A stretch of DNA of 37,979 bases from Corynebacterium sp. (GCF_030532965.1 NZ_JAUNKC010000031.1:1-37979); one strand, 5' to 3'; counted from the stretch's first letter, positions 1-9,975 are shown. Numbers and translations: made by a program. The notes: a model not told the origin generated them from the sequence alone.

Positions 1-349
<349 letters not shown>

Positions 350-398
350 TTAAGGGGGATCGTAGTAATTCTTTACTGATTTACGTTTCCGCCTACCA

Positions 399-421
399 CG
401 CTGCCGAGCGATTCGGCAGCG
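399..421 (-). other. rpoB-rpoC intercistronic hairpin
   Basis: A perfect 9-bp inverted repeat (CGCTGCCGA / TCGGCAGCG, 5-nt loop) lies just after the rpoB stop. No T-run follows it on the minus strand, so it does not look like an intrinsic terminator. It may instead protect or process the rpoBC message; that is inference. Confidence 0.5.
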
Positions 422-436
422 AGCAGACCTGGCACG

Positions 437-3400
437 TTAGGCGATGTCGGCGTCGGAACGCTCGTCGCGGCTTAAGTTAATGCCCATGGAGGCACCAGCC
501 TGGTCGAATTCATCGTCATCGGAACCGGACAGTTCCATTGGGGTGCCGTCCGCCGAGAGAACCTCGACGTTCAGGCACAGGGACTGAAGTTCCTTGAGCA
601 GAACCTTGAAGGACTCAGGGATACCTGGGTCTGGGATGTTCTCGCCCTTGACGATCGCCTCGTAAACCTTCACACGACCAACCACGTCGTCGGACTTGAT
701 GGTCAGAAGCTCCTGGAGGGTGTATGCGGCACCGTAGGCCTGCATAGCCCACACTTCCATTTCGCCGAAGCGCTGGCCACCGAACTGTGCCTTACCACCC
801 AGCGGCTGCTGGGTAATCATGGAGTACGGGCCGGTGGAACGAGCGTGAATCTTCTCGTCTACCAGGTGGTGCAGCTTCAGGATGTACATGTAGCCGACCG
901 ATACTGGGTACGGGAACGGTTCGCCGGAGCGGCCGTCGAAAAGCTGTGCTTTACCGTCGGCATTGACCATGACGTCGCCGTCGCGGTTCGGCCGGGAATT
1001 AGCCAGCAGGCCAGCCAATTCCTCATTGGAAGCACCGTCGAACACTGGCGTTGCGGTGAGCGAACCAGCAGGAACGTCGTAGAGATCCTCAGGCAGCGTC
1101 TTAAGCAGCTCTGCATTTGCTGGATCTTCGGTGTCGATCTTCCAACCTGCGGCAGCCAACCAACCAAGGTGAACTTCCAGCACCTGGCCGATGTTCATAC
1201 GACGCGGCACACCGTGGGTGTTCAAGATGATGTCAACCGGGGTGCCATCCGGCAGGAACGGCATGTCTTCCTGCGGCAGAATCTTACCCACGACACCCTT
1301 GTTGCCGTGGCGACCAGCGAGCTTATCGCCGTCCTGGATCTTACGCTTCTGGGCAACATAAACCCGGATCATTTCGTTCACGCCTGGGGCGAGATCGTCG
1401 TCGTCCTCGCGGGAGAACTGACGAACGCCGATGACCTTACCGGTTTCACCGTGCGGCACCTTCATGGAGGTATCGCGGACTTCGCGAGCCTTCTCACCGA
1501 AGATGGCGCGCAGTAGACGCTCTTCTGGGGTCAGCTCGGTTTCACCCTTAGGCGTGACCTTACCCACCAGGATGTCGCCGTCACGGACGTCGGCACCGAT
1601 GCGGACGATACCGCGCTCGTCGAGATCCTTAAGCACGTCTTCCGACACGTTCGGGATTTCGCGGGTGATTTCTTCCGCACCCAGCTTGGTGTCGCGGGCA
1701 TCGATCTCGTGCTCCTCGATGTGGATCGAGGTGAGAATATCCTGTTCCACCAGACGCTGGTTCAGAATGATCGCGTCCTCGTAGTTGTGGCCTTCCCACG
1801 GCATGAACGCAACCAAGAGGTTGCGGCCCAACGCCATTTCACCGTTGTGGGTACCCGGACCGTCGGCGATAACCTGGCCTTCTTCCACCCGGTCGCCAAT
1901 GTCGACCAGTGGCTTCTGGTTGTAGGAGGTGCCTTGGTTGGTGCGCTCGAACTTACGCAGCATGTAGGTGTCACGAACGCCGTCGTCGCCCATGACGGTG
2001 ATGTAATCAGCGCAGACGGTTTCCACGGCGCCGGCCTTCTTGCTGATGATCAAGTCACCAGCGTCGTAAGCGGCGCGCAGCTCCATACCGGTACCCACCA
2101 GTGGCGCTTCGGAACGAACCAGCGGCACAGCCTGACGCTGCATGTTCGCGCCCATCAACGCACGGTTAGCGTCGTCGTGCTCAAGGAACGGAATCATTGC
2201 GGTAGCAACAGACACCATCTGACGTGGCGAAACGTCCATGTAGTCGATGTCCTTACCGGACACAACCTGGATGTCACCCTTCTTCAGACGTACCGTCACC
2301 CGATCTTCGGTGATAACACCGTTCTCGTCGAACTTGGTATTCGCCTGAGCAACCACATAGCGGTCTTCCTCATCTGCGGTGAGGTAATCCACCTGGTCGG
2401 TGACGACACCGTCGACGACCTTGCGGTAGGGGGTTTCGATGAAGCCGAAGGAGTTCACCCGCGCATAGGATGCGAGCGAACCGATCAGACCGATGTTCGG
2501 ACCTTCGGGGGTCTCAATCGGGCACATGCGGCCGTAGTGGGAGGCGTGGACGTCACGGACCTCAATGCCGGCGCGTTCACGGGACAGACCACCCGGACCC
2601 AGCGCGGAGAGACGACGCTTGTGGGTCAGACCGGAAAGCGAGTTGTTCAAATCCATGAACTGCGACAGCTGGGAGGTTCCGAAGAACTCGCGGATAGCAG
2701 CCGAGACTGGGCGCACGTTGATCAGGGAGGTTGGGGTGATCGATTCCGCATCCTGAATGGTCATGCGTTCCCGAACCACCCGCTCCATACGGGACAGACC
2801 AACCCGCACCTGGTTCTGGATCAATTCGCCAACGGTACGCAACCGGCGGTTACCGAAGTGGTCGATATCGTCGGTTTCCACCGGGATAACCTCGCCGGTT
2901 GGGGCGGTCATGGAGGTTTCACCTGCATGCAGACGCACCAAGTACTCGATGGTGGTCGCGATGTCCTCGTCGGTGAGGGTCATCAAACCCTCGTTGTCTC
3001 CGCCCAGACCCAATTTGCGGTTGATCTTGTAGCGACCCACCTTAGCCAGGTCGTAGCGCTTCGCCTTGAAGAAGGAGTTATCCAGCAAAGACTGCGCAAG
3101 GTCACGGGTTGGCTGCTCGCCTGGCCGCTGCTTGCGGTAGATTTCCAACAACGCTTCGTCGGTGTTGGAAACGCCATCAGATTCCAGAGTGGACATCATG
3201 ATTTCGGAGAAACCGAAACGTTCGACGATCTGGTCGGTGGTCCAGCCCAATGCCTTCAGCAAGACGGTCACTGGCTGACGACGTTTGCGGTCGATACGGA
3301 CACCGACGGTGTCGCGCTTGTCCACGTCGAATTCCAACCACGCACCACGCGACGGAATAACCTTCACGGAATGCAGGGGGCGTTCGGTGGATTTATCAAT

Positions 3401-3931
3401 CGTCTGGTCGAAATACACGCCAGGCGAACGAACCAGCTGGGAGACGACGACACGCTCGGTGCCGTTAACGATGAACGTTCCCTTGTCGGTCATCATTGGG
3501 AAATCGCCAATGAATACCGTCTGGGATTTAATCTCCTGGGTATCGTTGTTGATGAACTCAGCGGTCACGTACAGCGGCGCAGAGTAGTTGATGTCCTTGT
3601 CCTTGCACTCGTCGATGGAGTTCTTCATCTCCTCGAACCGTGGTTCGGACAACGACAGGGACATGTTGCCGGAGTAGTCCTGAATTGGGCTTAGTTCTTC
3701 GAGGATGTCCTCGAGACCGGACGTGACGCGCACGCCCTCACCCAATTCCGCTTGCCGACGAGCACGCCATTCCGGCGAACCAATCAGCCAAGCGAAAGAT
3801 TCCAGCTGAATATCAAGTAGACCTGGGACCTCGATGGGTGAATTAATCTTTGCGAACGACTTACGTTCGGGAGCCCCAGGGATAACGGCCTTGGTCTGGC
3901 GGGAGACTGCCAAGATGGGTCCTTCCAGCAC
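437..3931 (-). CDS. rpoB: DNA-directed RNA polymerase beta subunit
   Basis: This is the catalytic beta subunit of RNA polymerase, 1164 residues from the GTG at 3931. That length fits corynebacterial RpoB (about 1165 from memory). The start is chosen because [13 protein letters not shown] is the familiar corynebacterial N-terminus; an ATG at 4018 would add 29 unfamiliar residues. Family landmarks are the rifampicin-region stretch [10 protein letters not shown]...[14 protein letters not shown] near residues 418-445, [25 protein letters not shown] after it, and GRHGNKGVV with the C-terminal [12 protein letters not shown] motif. The rifampicin pocket has Leu where most bacteria have Gln (residue 428 here) and Ser where Mycobacterium has Pro; the main resistance positions Asp, His and Ser are wild type. 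Transcription probably starts near 4105 and passes a terminator-like hairpin in the leader. Confidence 0.98.
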   Translation of the reverse strand: MLEGPILAVSRQTKAVIPGAPERKSFAKINSPIEVPGLLDIQLESFAWLIGSPEWRARRQAELGEGVRVTSGLEDILEELSPIQDYSGNMSLSLSEPRFEEMKNSIDECKDKDINYSAPLYVTAEFINNDTQEIKSQTVFIGDFPMMTDKGTFIVNGTERVVVSQLVRSPGVYFDQTIDKSTERPLHSVKVIPSRGAWLEFDVDKRDTVGVRIDRKRRQPVTVLLKALGWTTDQIVERFGFSEIMMSTLESDGVSNTDEALLEIYRKQRPGEQPTRDLAQSLLDNSFFKAKRYDLAKVGRYKINRKLGLGGDNEGLMTLTDEDIATTIEYLVRLHAGETSMTAPTGEVIPVETDDIDHFGNRRLRTVGELIQNQVRVGLSRMERVVRERMTIQDAESITPTSLINVRPVSAAIREFFGTSQLSQFMDLNNSLSGLTHKRRLSALGPGGLSRERAGIEVRDVHASHYGRMCPIETPEGPNIGLIGSLASYARVNSFGFIETPYRKVVDGVVTDQVDYLTADEEDRYVVAQANTKFDENGVITEDRVTVRLKKGDIQVVSGKDIDYMDVSPRQMVSVATAMIPFLEHDDANRALMGANMQRQAVPLVRSEAPLVGTGMELRAAYDAGDLIISKKAGAVETVCADYITVMGDDGVRDTYMLRKFERTNQGTSYNQKPLVDIGDRVEEGQVIADGPGTHNGEMALGRNLLVAFMPWEGHNYEDAIILNQRLVEQDILTSIHIEEHEIDARDTKLGAEEITREIPNVSEDVLKDLDERGIVRIGADVRDGDILVGKVTPKGETELTPEERLLRAIFGEKAREVRDTSMKVPHGETGKVIGVRQFSREDDDDLAPGVNEMIRVYVAQKRKIQDGDKLAGRHGNKGVVGKILPQEDMPFLPDGTPVDIILNTHGVPRRMNIGQVLEVHLGWLAAAGWKIDTEDPANAELLKTLPEDLYDVPAGSLTATPVFDGASNEELAGLLANSRPNRDGDVMVNADGKAQLFDGRSGEPFPYPVSVGYMYILKLHHLVDEKIHARSTGPYSMITQQPLGGKAQFGGQRFGEMEVWAMQAYGAAYTLQELLTIKSDDVVGRVKVYEAIVKGENIPDPGIPESFKVLLKELQSLCLNVEVLSADGTPMELSGSDDDEFDQAGASMGINLSRDERSDADIA

Positions 3932-4026
3932 CTCGCGCGGATGGTGGCCCCGCAATATTGACCACCAAACCGCTGGTAAATGAGCATTTCGGTCTGCAAG
4001 GGAATCATCCGTACCCACATAGCACT

Positions 4027-4071
4027 AAAAAACCTTGTCAAACCGGGTTTTTACCCGTCACTGAGCAAGGT
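4027..4071 (-). terminator. Terminator-like attenuator in the rpoB leader
   Basis: On the minus strand ACCTTG pairs with CAAGGT, an inner CGGGT/ACCCG stem sits between them, and a run of six T follows immediately. This has the form of an intrinsic terminator, but it lies downstream of the predicted rpoB promoter (4112-4140) and upstream of the rpoB start (3931). It could be an attenuator of rpoBC, or the terminator of the upstream envelope operon if rpoB has another promoter nearer the gene. Confidence 0.55.
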
Positions 4072-4111
4072 CGTGATTTTGTGGTGCGGAGGGATTCCAG
4101 CGCAAAGAGCT

Positions 4112-4140
4112 ATCTTATAGTCTTTCAACGCGAATGTAAA
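4112..4140 (-). promoter_or_regulatory. Predicted sigma-A promoter of rpoBC
   Basis: The minus strand carries TTTACA (4135-4140), a 17-nt spacer, and TAAGAT (4112-4117). Both elements and the spacing fit a housekeeping promoter. The start would be near 4105, giving a leader of about 175 nt before rpoB. Confidence 0.55.
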
Positions 4141-4344
4141 GGCCGGTGTTGCGCATTTACCTGACGGTGTGTTAAAGCTCCGGCTCGCTTGGTTGGCCCG
4201 CCAGATTCTCCACACCGATGATGTGGCCGTATGAAGTTAGAACAAGGTGGTCACCCACTTGGCAAACACCATAGCAGCATCTTCCCATTTAGCAACTCAC
4301 GCAACGGCCTTGTGCGGAAAATTCGCAGTTCAATCGCTTAAAAA

Positions 4345-5496
4345 CTATTCCATCATTTCTTGAATTTCATTGACTTTGCGGTGCCGCCTGCGAATCCGGA
4401 ACGCCCCGGCCAATCCGATCAGGGTTAATAATCCCCCAACCCCAAGCACCGCCCAGTTAATGGCGCGGACGACACTCCCGTCCGAAATGTGCGATGCCTG
4501 CTCCAGAAGCGCCGCGGACTGTTCATCGGACACGGAACCGGAAAACAGGTGGGCGTCGGCAAGCTTGCCGCCCTGCTCATCGCCGTAATAATCGATGATG
4601 TCTTCGTCAACATCAACCACCATGCCGCTGATCTGGTCCACATAAAAATCGCGGGTTCCAGAATGGTACAGATCCGCCGCCACCGTTTTCAGCTCCGGTT
4701 CACCAGGTGGCGCTGCACCTTCTTCGGGCGGGTTCTCCCCCTCCGGCGCGTCGGGTGTCGCTTCGTCGGCAGGCGGCTGCAGGCTATCCGGGGCGAGTTC
4801 CTCACCGGGCTGGATTTCCTCTTGGTGTGGGCCGACGAATTCCGCCGGGATTTCGATGGGGATCGTGGTAAAGAAATTCCGGTAGTTCTGCGCCACGTTC
4901 GTAGGCTCAATTTCCTGGTGATAGCGGTAAATGGTGCGCCCGTCGCGCTGAATCGCTTCCTGGAAAACCGCAGGTGTGGTACGTCGCAGGGTGGAGTCGA
5001 ATACTTCGTAGGTGGTTTGCTCCGCGTTGCTGGGGAATTTCACCCAATAGCCGGAGAACTCTACGGTTTGCGGCGGGGTTGCAGGGACGTCGATAAATTT
5101 CAACGGCGACGTATTAAGACCCGTGGTGCGGGCAAAGCTATAGGTCCACACCGAGGCTTCCACCAACCGGTCTATGTCGGATTGTTCCTCCGGCACTTGA
5201 ATACCCGGCGCGCCGCGTAGTAGCGACACCCCCACCCGGGCGGTTGCTAAATCCGAATCTACCGGCGGCAGGATCTCCACATGGTATTGCTTCGTCATCG
5301 GTCCGGTATAGGTGCTGCCGTCGCCGGGCATCCGTTGGGTCGCGGTGTCATCGACCAAGGTCACCGTGGTTTGAGTGAGCGCAAGCGGCATCCGGGCGTC
5401 GTTGGGAACAACATATGGATATACCACGCCCCACGCGATCAAGGCGAAGCCAAGGCCAATGATTATGGCGGATGCAATTCGGGTCTTAGGCAGCAT
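4345..5496 (-). CDS. DUF3068 / PorA-family envelope protein
   Basis: This is a 383-residue protein of the DUF3068 family (called porin PorA family), found in mycolic-acid actinobacteria; its function is not established here. It begins MLPKTRIASAIIIGLGFALIA, an N-terminal membrane anchor, continues with a large extracytoplasmic domain, and ends with a second membrane segment (AINWAVLGVGGLLTLIGLAG) and a basic tail RIRRRHRK. A Pro/Glu-rich stretch around residues 235-275 separates two parts of the outer domain. The start at 5496 is preferred over an upstream ATG at 5538 because the hydrophobic anchor then begins at once and a TAGAAT hexamer lies exactly 8 nt before it, as in a leaderless transcript; no Shine-Dalgarno sequence is visible. 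It lies downstream of two membrane or PH-like genes on the same strand and upstream of rpoB. Confidence 0.8.
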   Translation of the reverse strand: MLPKTRIASAIIIGLGFALIAWGVVYPYVVPNDARMPLALTQTTVTLVDDTATQRMPGDGSTYTGPMTKQYHVEILPPVDSDLATARVGVSLLRGAPGIQVPEEQSDIDRLVEASVWTYSFARTTGLNTSPLKFIDVPATPPQTVEFSGYWVKFPSNAEQTTYEVFDSTLRRTTPAVFQEAIQRDGRTIYRYHQEIEPTNVAQNYRNFFTTIPIEIPAEFVGPHQEEIQPGEELAPDSLQPPADEATPDAPEGENPPEEGAAPPGEPELKTVAADLYHSGTRDFYVDQISGMVVDVDEDIIDYYGDEQGGKLADAHLFSGSVSDEQSAALLEQASHISDGSVVRAINWAVLGVGGLLTLIGLAGAFRIRRRHRKVNEIQEMME

Positions 5497-5504
5497 GACA
5501 ACCA

Positions 5505-5510
5505 ATTCTA
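5505..5510 (-). promoter_or_regulatory. Candidate -10 element, leaderless DUF3068 gene
   Basis: TAGAAT on the minus strand lies 8 nt before the ATG at 5496. The spacing would place the transcription start at or next to the start codon. No good -35 is visible. Confidence 0.35.
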
Positions 5511-5562
5511 ACCGCTTTGTCTGCCGCAACCGGCGCAAAGGAAGACACCGCGGTTACGGGGA

Positions 5563-6531
5563 CTATTCGGCGAAGCCTTCGCTCCTTAAAAATCCTGGTA
5601 TATCTATCTCGCCGCCGAGGTTAAGGAAGGAATAGACGATCATTTCTTCCTCACTGATTTCATGTACTACGTAAAATAGCTGCGGCATTTCGAGGATTTT
5701 TATATTATTGCCTGGTTTTATCGTCACCCCAAGGTCAGCTTGTGGTTTCGTTTCCGCTGCTTGGCGTACTTCCGCCACGGCTTCTTTGCCTTCCACCAGG
5801 TGGAAAACTGTCAGCCCGTATTTGGTCGGCACAACCGAACATGCGATTTTGTCTTTAACGGACACTTCCAGTGAGTATTTAAGTTCCTCCGTGAACAGGC
5901 ACACCGGCATTTCTTTATCAGTAAACGACGGGACTTTGTCGGCCCATTTTTCCGGAATTGGAATTATTTTGCCGTCGGCCACAGGTGATGCGGGATCGAC
6001 ATCGGGGCTGGGTATGTTCGGGAAGGTAGGTGCTTCGACGCTTATCGACGGCACCGCCACCGTCGGCACTTCAATCGACGCTTTCGACGCGGCTTTCGTG
6101 GATTCAGAATCCGAGTCTGCGATGAAATACGTGATAACCGAGATGACAGTGATCAGCACGATTGCCAGCAGAATCTGCTGCCATGCCTTGAGCTTAATCA
6201 CTGGTTCGGTGGACGCCACCGCCCCGGAACCAGGCGCGGCACCGGCGAATTGGTGCGGGGTTTGCTGCCCACCGGCGTAGTGTCCGCCAAAGTGTCCCGG
6301 GGGTTGCTGTCCACCCGGCTGCTGAACACCAGGCTGTTGGCCGCCACCCATGTGGCCTGGTCCGGCTTGCGAGTTCGGTGCCCCAGCCATAGCTGGTTGC
6401 CCCGAGCGCGCTGGTGGTATCGGAAGATCGTCGGGGCCGCGGTGATCTTCAGGTACCGGGTTGTAGGAGGATAGTTGTTCCCGCGGTGGCAGGTTGCGAT
6501 CGGGGCCGAAGTATTGCGGATCGTAGGTCAT
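5563..6531 (-). CDS. Membrane protein with Pro/Gln-rich N-terminus
   Basis: This is a 322-residue protein I do not recognise by family. Residues 1-110 are a low-complexity cytoplasmic region rich in Pro, Gly and Gln (GGQQPGVQQPGGQQPPG). One membrane helix follows near residues 130-150 (ILLAIVLITVISVITYFIA), then a Ser/Thr/Pro linker and a C-terminal outer domain of about 130 residues with two Cys (CLFTEEL, ACSVVPT) that could form a disulfide. This layout resembles many actinobacterial single-span proteins with extracytoplasmic sensor or binding domains. It starts 4 nt after the stop of the upstream 180-residue gene, so the two are almost certainly co-transcribed. The next gene, DUF3068, begins 66 nt downstream. 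Confidence 0.75.
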   Translation of the reverse strand: MTYDPQYFGPDRNLPPREQLSSYNPVPEDHRGPDDLPIPPARSGQPAMAGAPNSQAGPGHMGGGQQPGVQQPGGQQPPGHFGGHYAGGQQTPHQFAGAAPGSGAVASTEPVIKLKAWQQILLAIVLITVISVITYFIADSDSESTKAASKASIEVPTVAVPSISVEAPTFPNIPSPDVDPASPVADGKIIPIPEKWADKVPSFTDKEMPVCLFTEELKYSLEVSVKDKIACSVVPTKYGLTVFHLVEGKEAVAEVRQAAETKPQADLGVTIKPGNNIKILEMPQLFYVVHEISEEEMIVYSFLNLGGEIDIPGFLRSEGFAE

Positions 6532-6535
6532 GTCA

Positions 6536-7078
6536 TTACCACCACTTCTTATTTACCAAGATTCCGGACAATCGATCATGCATTTCTTCCGCAGTGGGGT
6601 CCTCCGGAAGTTCCCGATGCACGGCGAGCCAGTCTTCAAAAATGTCGGAGACGGTGCGTTCCGGTCGCCAGGATTCTGGTGGTTCTAATTGATAGAGCGC
6701 AAGCCAACTAAGCGCGTGGTGGAGCCGTTTGACCCCCCGCACCCCCAACCCGAAGATGGAAATCTCGGCGTCGAAGACTTTCAGTACCAGGGTTAAGTCG
6801 GGAGCTTCGACGAGATCCCAGCCGGTAATCATGTCGACGTTGATTTCTTGCAATTGACCCGGTCCGGTACCGAGCAGAATGCGCCGGTTGGTCACTCCCA
6901 CCAAGGAATGGAACCCGGGTGAGGTGGTGTCGGCTAGTTCCAATACAAATTCTCCCGGTTGCAGGACGGATTCAATATCGCGCGCAACGTGGAGCGCGGT
7001 TTCGGGGTAGGTGGTTTTATCCGCACCGGCTCGTTCATAAGCCATCTGCACCGACATATCGGAGAAGAGTTGTTCCAT
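6536..7078 (-). CDS. Uncharacterised 180-residue protein, possibly bacterial PH-like
   Basis: This is a soluble protein with no membrane segment. The central part (GFHSLVGVTNRRILLGTG, then DMITGWDLV, LTLVLKVFDAEISIFG) resembles the strand pattern of bacterial PH-like (YokE-type) domains, in which a ...VTNRRIL... strand is typical; this assignment is tentative. It is the first gene of a minus-strand group followed 4 nt later by a membrane protein. A TATCTT hexamer lies exactly 8 nt before the ATG and no Shine-Dalgarno sequence is visible, so it may be translated from a leaderless transcript. It is divergent from the DUF1266 gene. Confidence 0.72.
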   Translation of the reverse strand: MEQLFSDMSVQMAYERAGADKTTYPETALHVARDIESVLQPGEFVLELADTTSPGFHSLVGVTNRRILLGTGPGQLQEINVDMITGWDLVEAPDLTLVLKVFDAEISIFGLGVRGVKRLHHALSWLALYQLEPPESWRPERTVSDIFEDWLAVHRELPEDPTAEEMHDRLSGILVNKKWW

Positions 7079-7086
7079 AGATTAAG

Positions 7087-7092
7087 AAGATA
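7087..7092 (-). promoter_or_regulatory. Candidate -10 element, leaderless 180-residue gene
   Basis: TATCTT on the minus strand ends 8 nt before the ATG at 7078, which would put the transcript start at the start codon. Confidence 0.3.
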
Positions 7093-7187
7093 GCATTATC
7101 AGCATTGATGCTTGAGGAGATTGCAGAATATTTTCCGAGATTTTCATTTTTTCTAAAAACTTCGCCCACCTTGGTGTTTGATCTGTG

Positions 7188-7193
7188 TATGGT
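7188..7193 (+). promoter_or_regulatory. Candidate -10 element, leaderless DUF1266 gene
   Basis: TATGGT ends 8 nt before the ATG at 7202. There is no Shine-Dalgarno sequence in the intervening TAATAAGC. Confidence 0.35.
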
Positions 7194-7201
7194 TAATAAG
7201 C

Positions 7202-8005
7202 ATGCACGCTACTGTCACGGTATTGCCTTTTACTACCAATAAATCATCGAGCTTCAAGTGGTCGTCGAAGAATCCCGATCCCGATATGGTTCGCGCGGGT
7301 TCCTATGCTTATATGTATCGTGACGTTTTTCCGATCCGGCCGGCTGTGGATGCCCCCGCCAAGAAGCAAGGCGGGTTGATTCGGGGCGAGTTGGCTAACG
7401 GCCTCAAAGAAATGTGGAACGTGGAGAACGAGGAACAGGTGCGCACCACCTGTGAGAACTTGCTTTCCAACGCCTTTGGTTACCCCATGTTCGATGCGAT
7501 CATTGCGCCTTCGGAACGTCTGCTCAGCGTTAAACAAAACGCCGCCAATCCCTTGGATTTCCACCGCATGGTGGACGAATACACCATGTTTTTACGCGGG
7601 TTAATGTATTATAACCATTACGATCCGGATCAGGCAGCAAAGGCATTTCAGATTTGGATCGAGCGGTTTATTCACCCAGAGTTTCAAAAGATTGCACCCA
7701 AGGAAATCCCATCGACGCTGCGTGCTTGGGACCTTCTGCGGGTTGAGGCGGTTGCGGGCAATGGTGTGCGGGCGGGGCTGATCGCCCCTGAATTAGGCGC
7801 GGAATATGCGCACCGGGCGGTGCGGGAATTACAGCGCACCTTTGCCACCTGGCATCAGGTTGCGTTGAGTTATTGGTGGGGGCGGGCGATGTGGCTGTCG
7901 GATGAGCCTTTCGATGCCGAACAGCACTTGATCCACAACGATTGTCTAACCCGGTTGCTGGTTGCGCCGGATTCGCCGTGGGTACGGGTGCCGTTGCGGC
8001 CGTAA
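7202..8005 (+). CDS. DUF1266 domain protein
   Basis: This is a 267-residue soluble protein. The C-terminal third contains RAWDLLRVEAVAGNGVRAGL, an AYAHRAVRELQ-like stretch, TFATWHQVALSYWWGRAMW, which match the DUF1266 pattern known from Escherichia coli YbeU/YbeR; the biochemical role of that family is unknown. Residues 60-160 are alpha-helical and resemble nothing I recognise. The ATG at 7202 is chosen over one at 7178 because a TATGGT hexamer lies 8 nt upstream and the extra eight residues look non-native. It is transcribed away from the three-gene envelope group and faces the next gene convergently. Confidence 0.75.
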   Translation: MHATVTVLPFTTNKSSSFKWSSKNPDPDMVRAGSYAYMYRDVFPIRPAVDAPAKKQGGLIRGELANGLKEMWNVENEEQVRTTCENLLSNAFGYPMFDAIIAPSERLLSVKQNAANPLDFHRMVDEYTMFLRGLMYYNHYDPDQAAKAFQIWIERFIHPEFQKIAPKEIPSTLRAWDLLRVEAVAGNGVRAGLIAPELGAEYAHRAVRELQRTFATWHQVALSYWWGRAMWLSDEPFDAEQHLIHNDCLTRLLVAPDSPWVRVPLRP

Positions 8006-8054
8006 CGTCTACGGTTTTATGCTTGTCGACGCAGGCCCGGGCGTCGACAAGCGA

Positions 8055-8615
8055 TTAACGGCTGCGCACCGCGTACACGATGGCGGCGCGACCACCCCGG
8101 CAGTCGTAGCCTTCCTCCGCCATTTTCTGGCAGGTCATGGTGTAGGTTTGTCGCGTAACCGGGCTAAAGACGGTGAGTTTCACGGATTCTTCTTTCGGAT
8201 CCGGCTTGGCCTCGATCAACGCCGCCCCGACATTGGTGACGAATTCATCGCTGGTGGTGGCGTTTCCGGAATAGACCTCATATTTCCCGTCGCTGGTGTC
8301 GGCAACGTACCTGGCGTCTTCTGGTGGGAAATCTATCAACGGTTTCGGTTCGGACGTTGGCGCGGCTGACGATGACGTTGGTTCCTGGCTGGTCGTTTCC
8401 GCGCTCGACTCGGCGGTCTCACTAGCAGCAACCTCGTCGGCGCTTGTCGACGCTGCAGCGGAGCTGGCTGTCGCTGCCCCACCCCGCCCCAATAGCGTCG
8501 ACCCGACGATACCTGCCCCGATGATGGCTAACAGCAATAGGACAAATAGTGTTGCAATCATCCCGGCAAGAACGAAGGAATTTTTGCTCATCCGTGGTTG
8601 TAATTGCCACCCCAT
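8055..8615 (-). CDS. Single-span membrane protein with Ser/Ala-rich linker
   Basis: This 186-residue protein has an N-terminal anchor (FVLAGMIATLFVLLLLAIIGAG), a low-complexity Ser/Thr/Ala/Glu linker of about 60 residues, and a C-terminal outer domain of about 90 residues. The domain ends TYTMTCQKMAEEGYDCRGG followed by AAIVYAV. The C...C-GG-AxVY ending recurs in small actinobacterial membrane proteins of unknown function and suggests a disulfide. The ATG at 8615 has a GGAGG site 10 nt upstream; a second ATG at 8591 lacks one. It is monocistronic, convergent with the DUF1266 gene, and lies downstream of the rplL terminator. Confidence 0.75.
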   Translation of the reverse strand: MGWQLQPRMSKNSFVLAGMIATLFVLLLLAIIGAGIVGSTLLGRGGAATASSAAASTSADEVAASETAESSAETTSQEPTSSSAAPTSEPKPLIDFPPEDARYVADTSDGKYEVYSGNATTSDEFVTNVGAALIEAKPDPKEESVKLTVFSPVTRQTYTMTCQKMAEEGYDCRGGRAAIVYAVRSR

Positions 8616-8764
8616 ATGAAGTTATCCTCCATTCAATTCCATCTCCCTATCCCTAACCACTGTACCGGCATTACGCCCGATAAATGGCGAGTTCGCGCAT
8701 AGAAATTGCGCACATTGCGGGCCGCGATGCAATCGAAGGCGTGCTGGTAGCAAAACTTAAGCAT

Positions 8765-8804
8765 AAAAAATCCCCACCGAAGTGCGTATGTACTTCGGTG
8801 GGGA
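8765..8804 (-). terminator. Intrinsic terminator of rplJL
   Basis: A perfect 13-bp stem (TCCCCACCGAAGT / ACTTCGGTGGGGA, 8-nt loop) is followed on the minus strand by six T. It lies 24 nt after the rplL stop and separates rplJL from rpoBC. Confidence 0.92.
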
Positions 8805-8828
8805 TAGGAAACTTCGCGTAAGAAGGTC

Positions 8829-9215
8829 TTACTTGAGGGTAACCTTAGCGCCAGCTTCTTCCAGCTTAGCCTTAGCAGCCTCAGCGTCGTCCTTGGAAGC
8901 GCCTTCCAGAACAGCCTTAGGAGCGGACTCAACGAGCTCCTTAGCTTCCTTCAGACCCAGGCCGGAAACGATCTCGCGGACAGCCTTAATAACGCCGATC
9001 TTCTTAGCGCCAGCGTCCTCGATGACGACGTCGAACTCGTCCTTCTCTTCCTCAGCTGGAGCAGCAGCACCGCCACCAGCAACTGCAACAGCAGCAACTG
9101 GAGCAGCAGCGGTAACCTCGAAGACCTCTTCGAATTCCTTAACGAACTCGGAAAGCTCGATGAGGGTCATCTCCTTGAAAGCTTCGATTAGCTCGTCCTT
9201 GGTGAGCTTAGCCAT
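8829..9215 (-). CDS. rplL: 50S ribosomal protein L7/L12
   Basis: This is the stalk protein of the large ribosomal subunit, which recruits translation GTPases. It is 128 residues, the usual length. The N-terminal dimerisation helices ([20 protein letters not shown]), an Ala/Gly-rich hinge around residues 37-55, and the globular C-terminal domain ([20 protein letters not shown], then [12 protein letters not shown]) are all clear. It lies downstream of rplJ on the same strand and is followed directly by a strong terminator, so in this genome rplJL is transcriptionally separated from rpoBC. Confidence 0.98.
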   Translation of the reverse strand: MAKLTKDELIEAFKEMTLIELSEFVKEFEEVFEVTAAAPVAAVAVAGGGAAAPAEEEKDEFDVVIEDAGAKKIGVIKAVREIVSGLGLKEAKELVESAPKAVLEGASKDDAEAAKAKLEEAGAKVTLK

Positions 9216-9306
9216 GATGGTTTTCCTTTCGGTATGTGGACCTGGGCGAACCCAGATCCGAACAAGTGTTGTGTTTTATTGCCAAAGGCTGCAGCGGTTG
9301 CGGCCT

Positions 9307-9822
9307 TTATGCTTCCTTCTTCTCTTGGAGCGCAGCGGCAAGGCGTGCGACCTGGGAAGCAGGAGCGTTGAATAGGCCTGCGGCCTTTGCCAAGTTGCCC
9401 TTCATGGCGCCTGCCAGCTTCGCAAGAGTGGTCTCGCGGTTGTCCAGCTCGGCGATGGCGTTGACCTGATCTGCGCTCAGGGCGTTGCCGTCCATGTAGC
9501 CACCCTTGACGATGAAAGCCTTGTTTTCAGAAGCGAACTTCTTCATAGCCTTCGCAGCGTCAACAGCTTCGCCTTGGATGAAAGCGACAGCGGTTGGGCC
9601 GACAAGCAGCTCGTCGAGGCCTTCGATGCCAGCTTCTTTAGCAGCCAGCTTCAGCAGGGTGTTCTTGGCGACGGAGTACTGGACATCAGCACCGAGGGAC
9701 TTACGCAGTTCGGTGGTCTGAGCAACGCTTAGGCCACGGTACTCGGTGAGCACGAATGCGTCGGTCTCTGCAAAACGCTGTTTCAGGTCTGCAAGAGATG
9801 CGCTGTTCTTCGGGTTTGCCAT
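9307..9822 (-). CDS. rplJ: 50S ribosomal protein L10
   Basis: L10 anchors the L7/L12 stalk to 23S rRNA and normally regulates its own mRNA. The protein is 171 residues from ATG at 9822 ([19 protein letters not shown]), with the familiar [16 protein letters not shown] core near residue 25 and a C-terminal helix that binds L12. The start at 9822 is supported by GGAGG 7 nt upstream; a longer frame to 9918 would translate the structured leader. rplL follows after 91 nt. Confidence 0.97.
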   Translation of the reverse strand: MANPKNSASLADLKQRFAETDAFVLTEYRGLSVAQTTELRKSLGADVQYSVAKNTLLKLAAKEAGIEGLDELLVGPTAVAFIQGEAVDAAKAMKKFASENKAFIVKGGYMDGNALSADQVNAIAELDNRETTLAKLAGAMKGNLAKAAGLFNAPASQVARLAAALQEKKEA

Positions 9823-9834
9823 TACTTCGCCTCC

Positions 9835-9975
9835 TTCCTCATTAACAGTTATAAGGTTTAATCCGCCGAGGCTTTCATGACAAAAGCCCCGTGCAAGAGC
9901 ACAGGGCACAACACTCACAAATGGAGGATGAACTCTAAAGTGACTCCTGCGTGGGCCGTTCCACTTTCATGGAAA
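9835..9975 (-). promoter_or_regulatory. rplJ mRNA leader (L10-leader type) with a strong hairpin
   Basis: The leader upstream of rplJ contains the stem GCCCTGTGC / GCACGGGGC with a TCTT loop, followed by TTTTG, and upstream CCCACGCAGGAGTC. Its position and structure fit an L10 leader, where free L10(L12) binds its own message. The stem followed by T residues could also act as an attenuator. The boundaries are approximate. Confidence 0.6.

Noticed and set aside
1709..3694. A 661-codon open frame antisense to rpoB
   Set aside because: It lies wholly opposite a highly conserved gene, has no recognisable domain or plausible start context, and long antisense frames are expected in codon-biased DNA.
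9823..9918. N-terminal extension of rplJ by 32 codons
   Set aside because: It would translate the leader hairpin; the ATG at 9822 has a good ribosome site and gives the standard L10 N-terminus.
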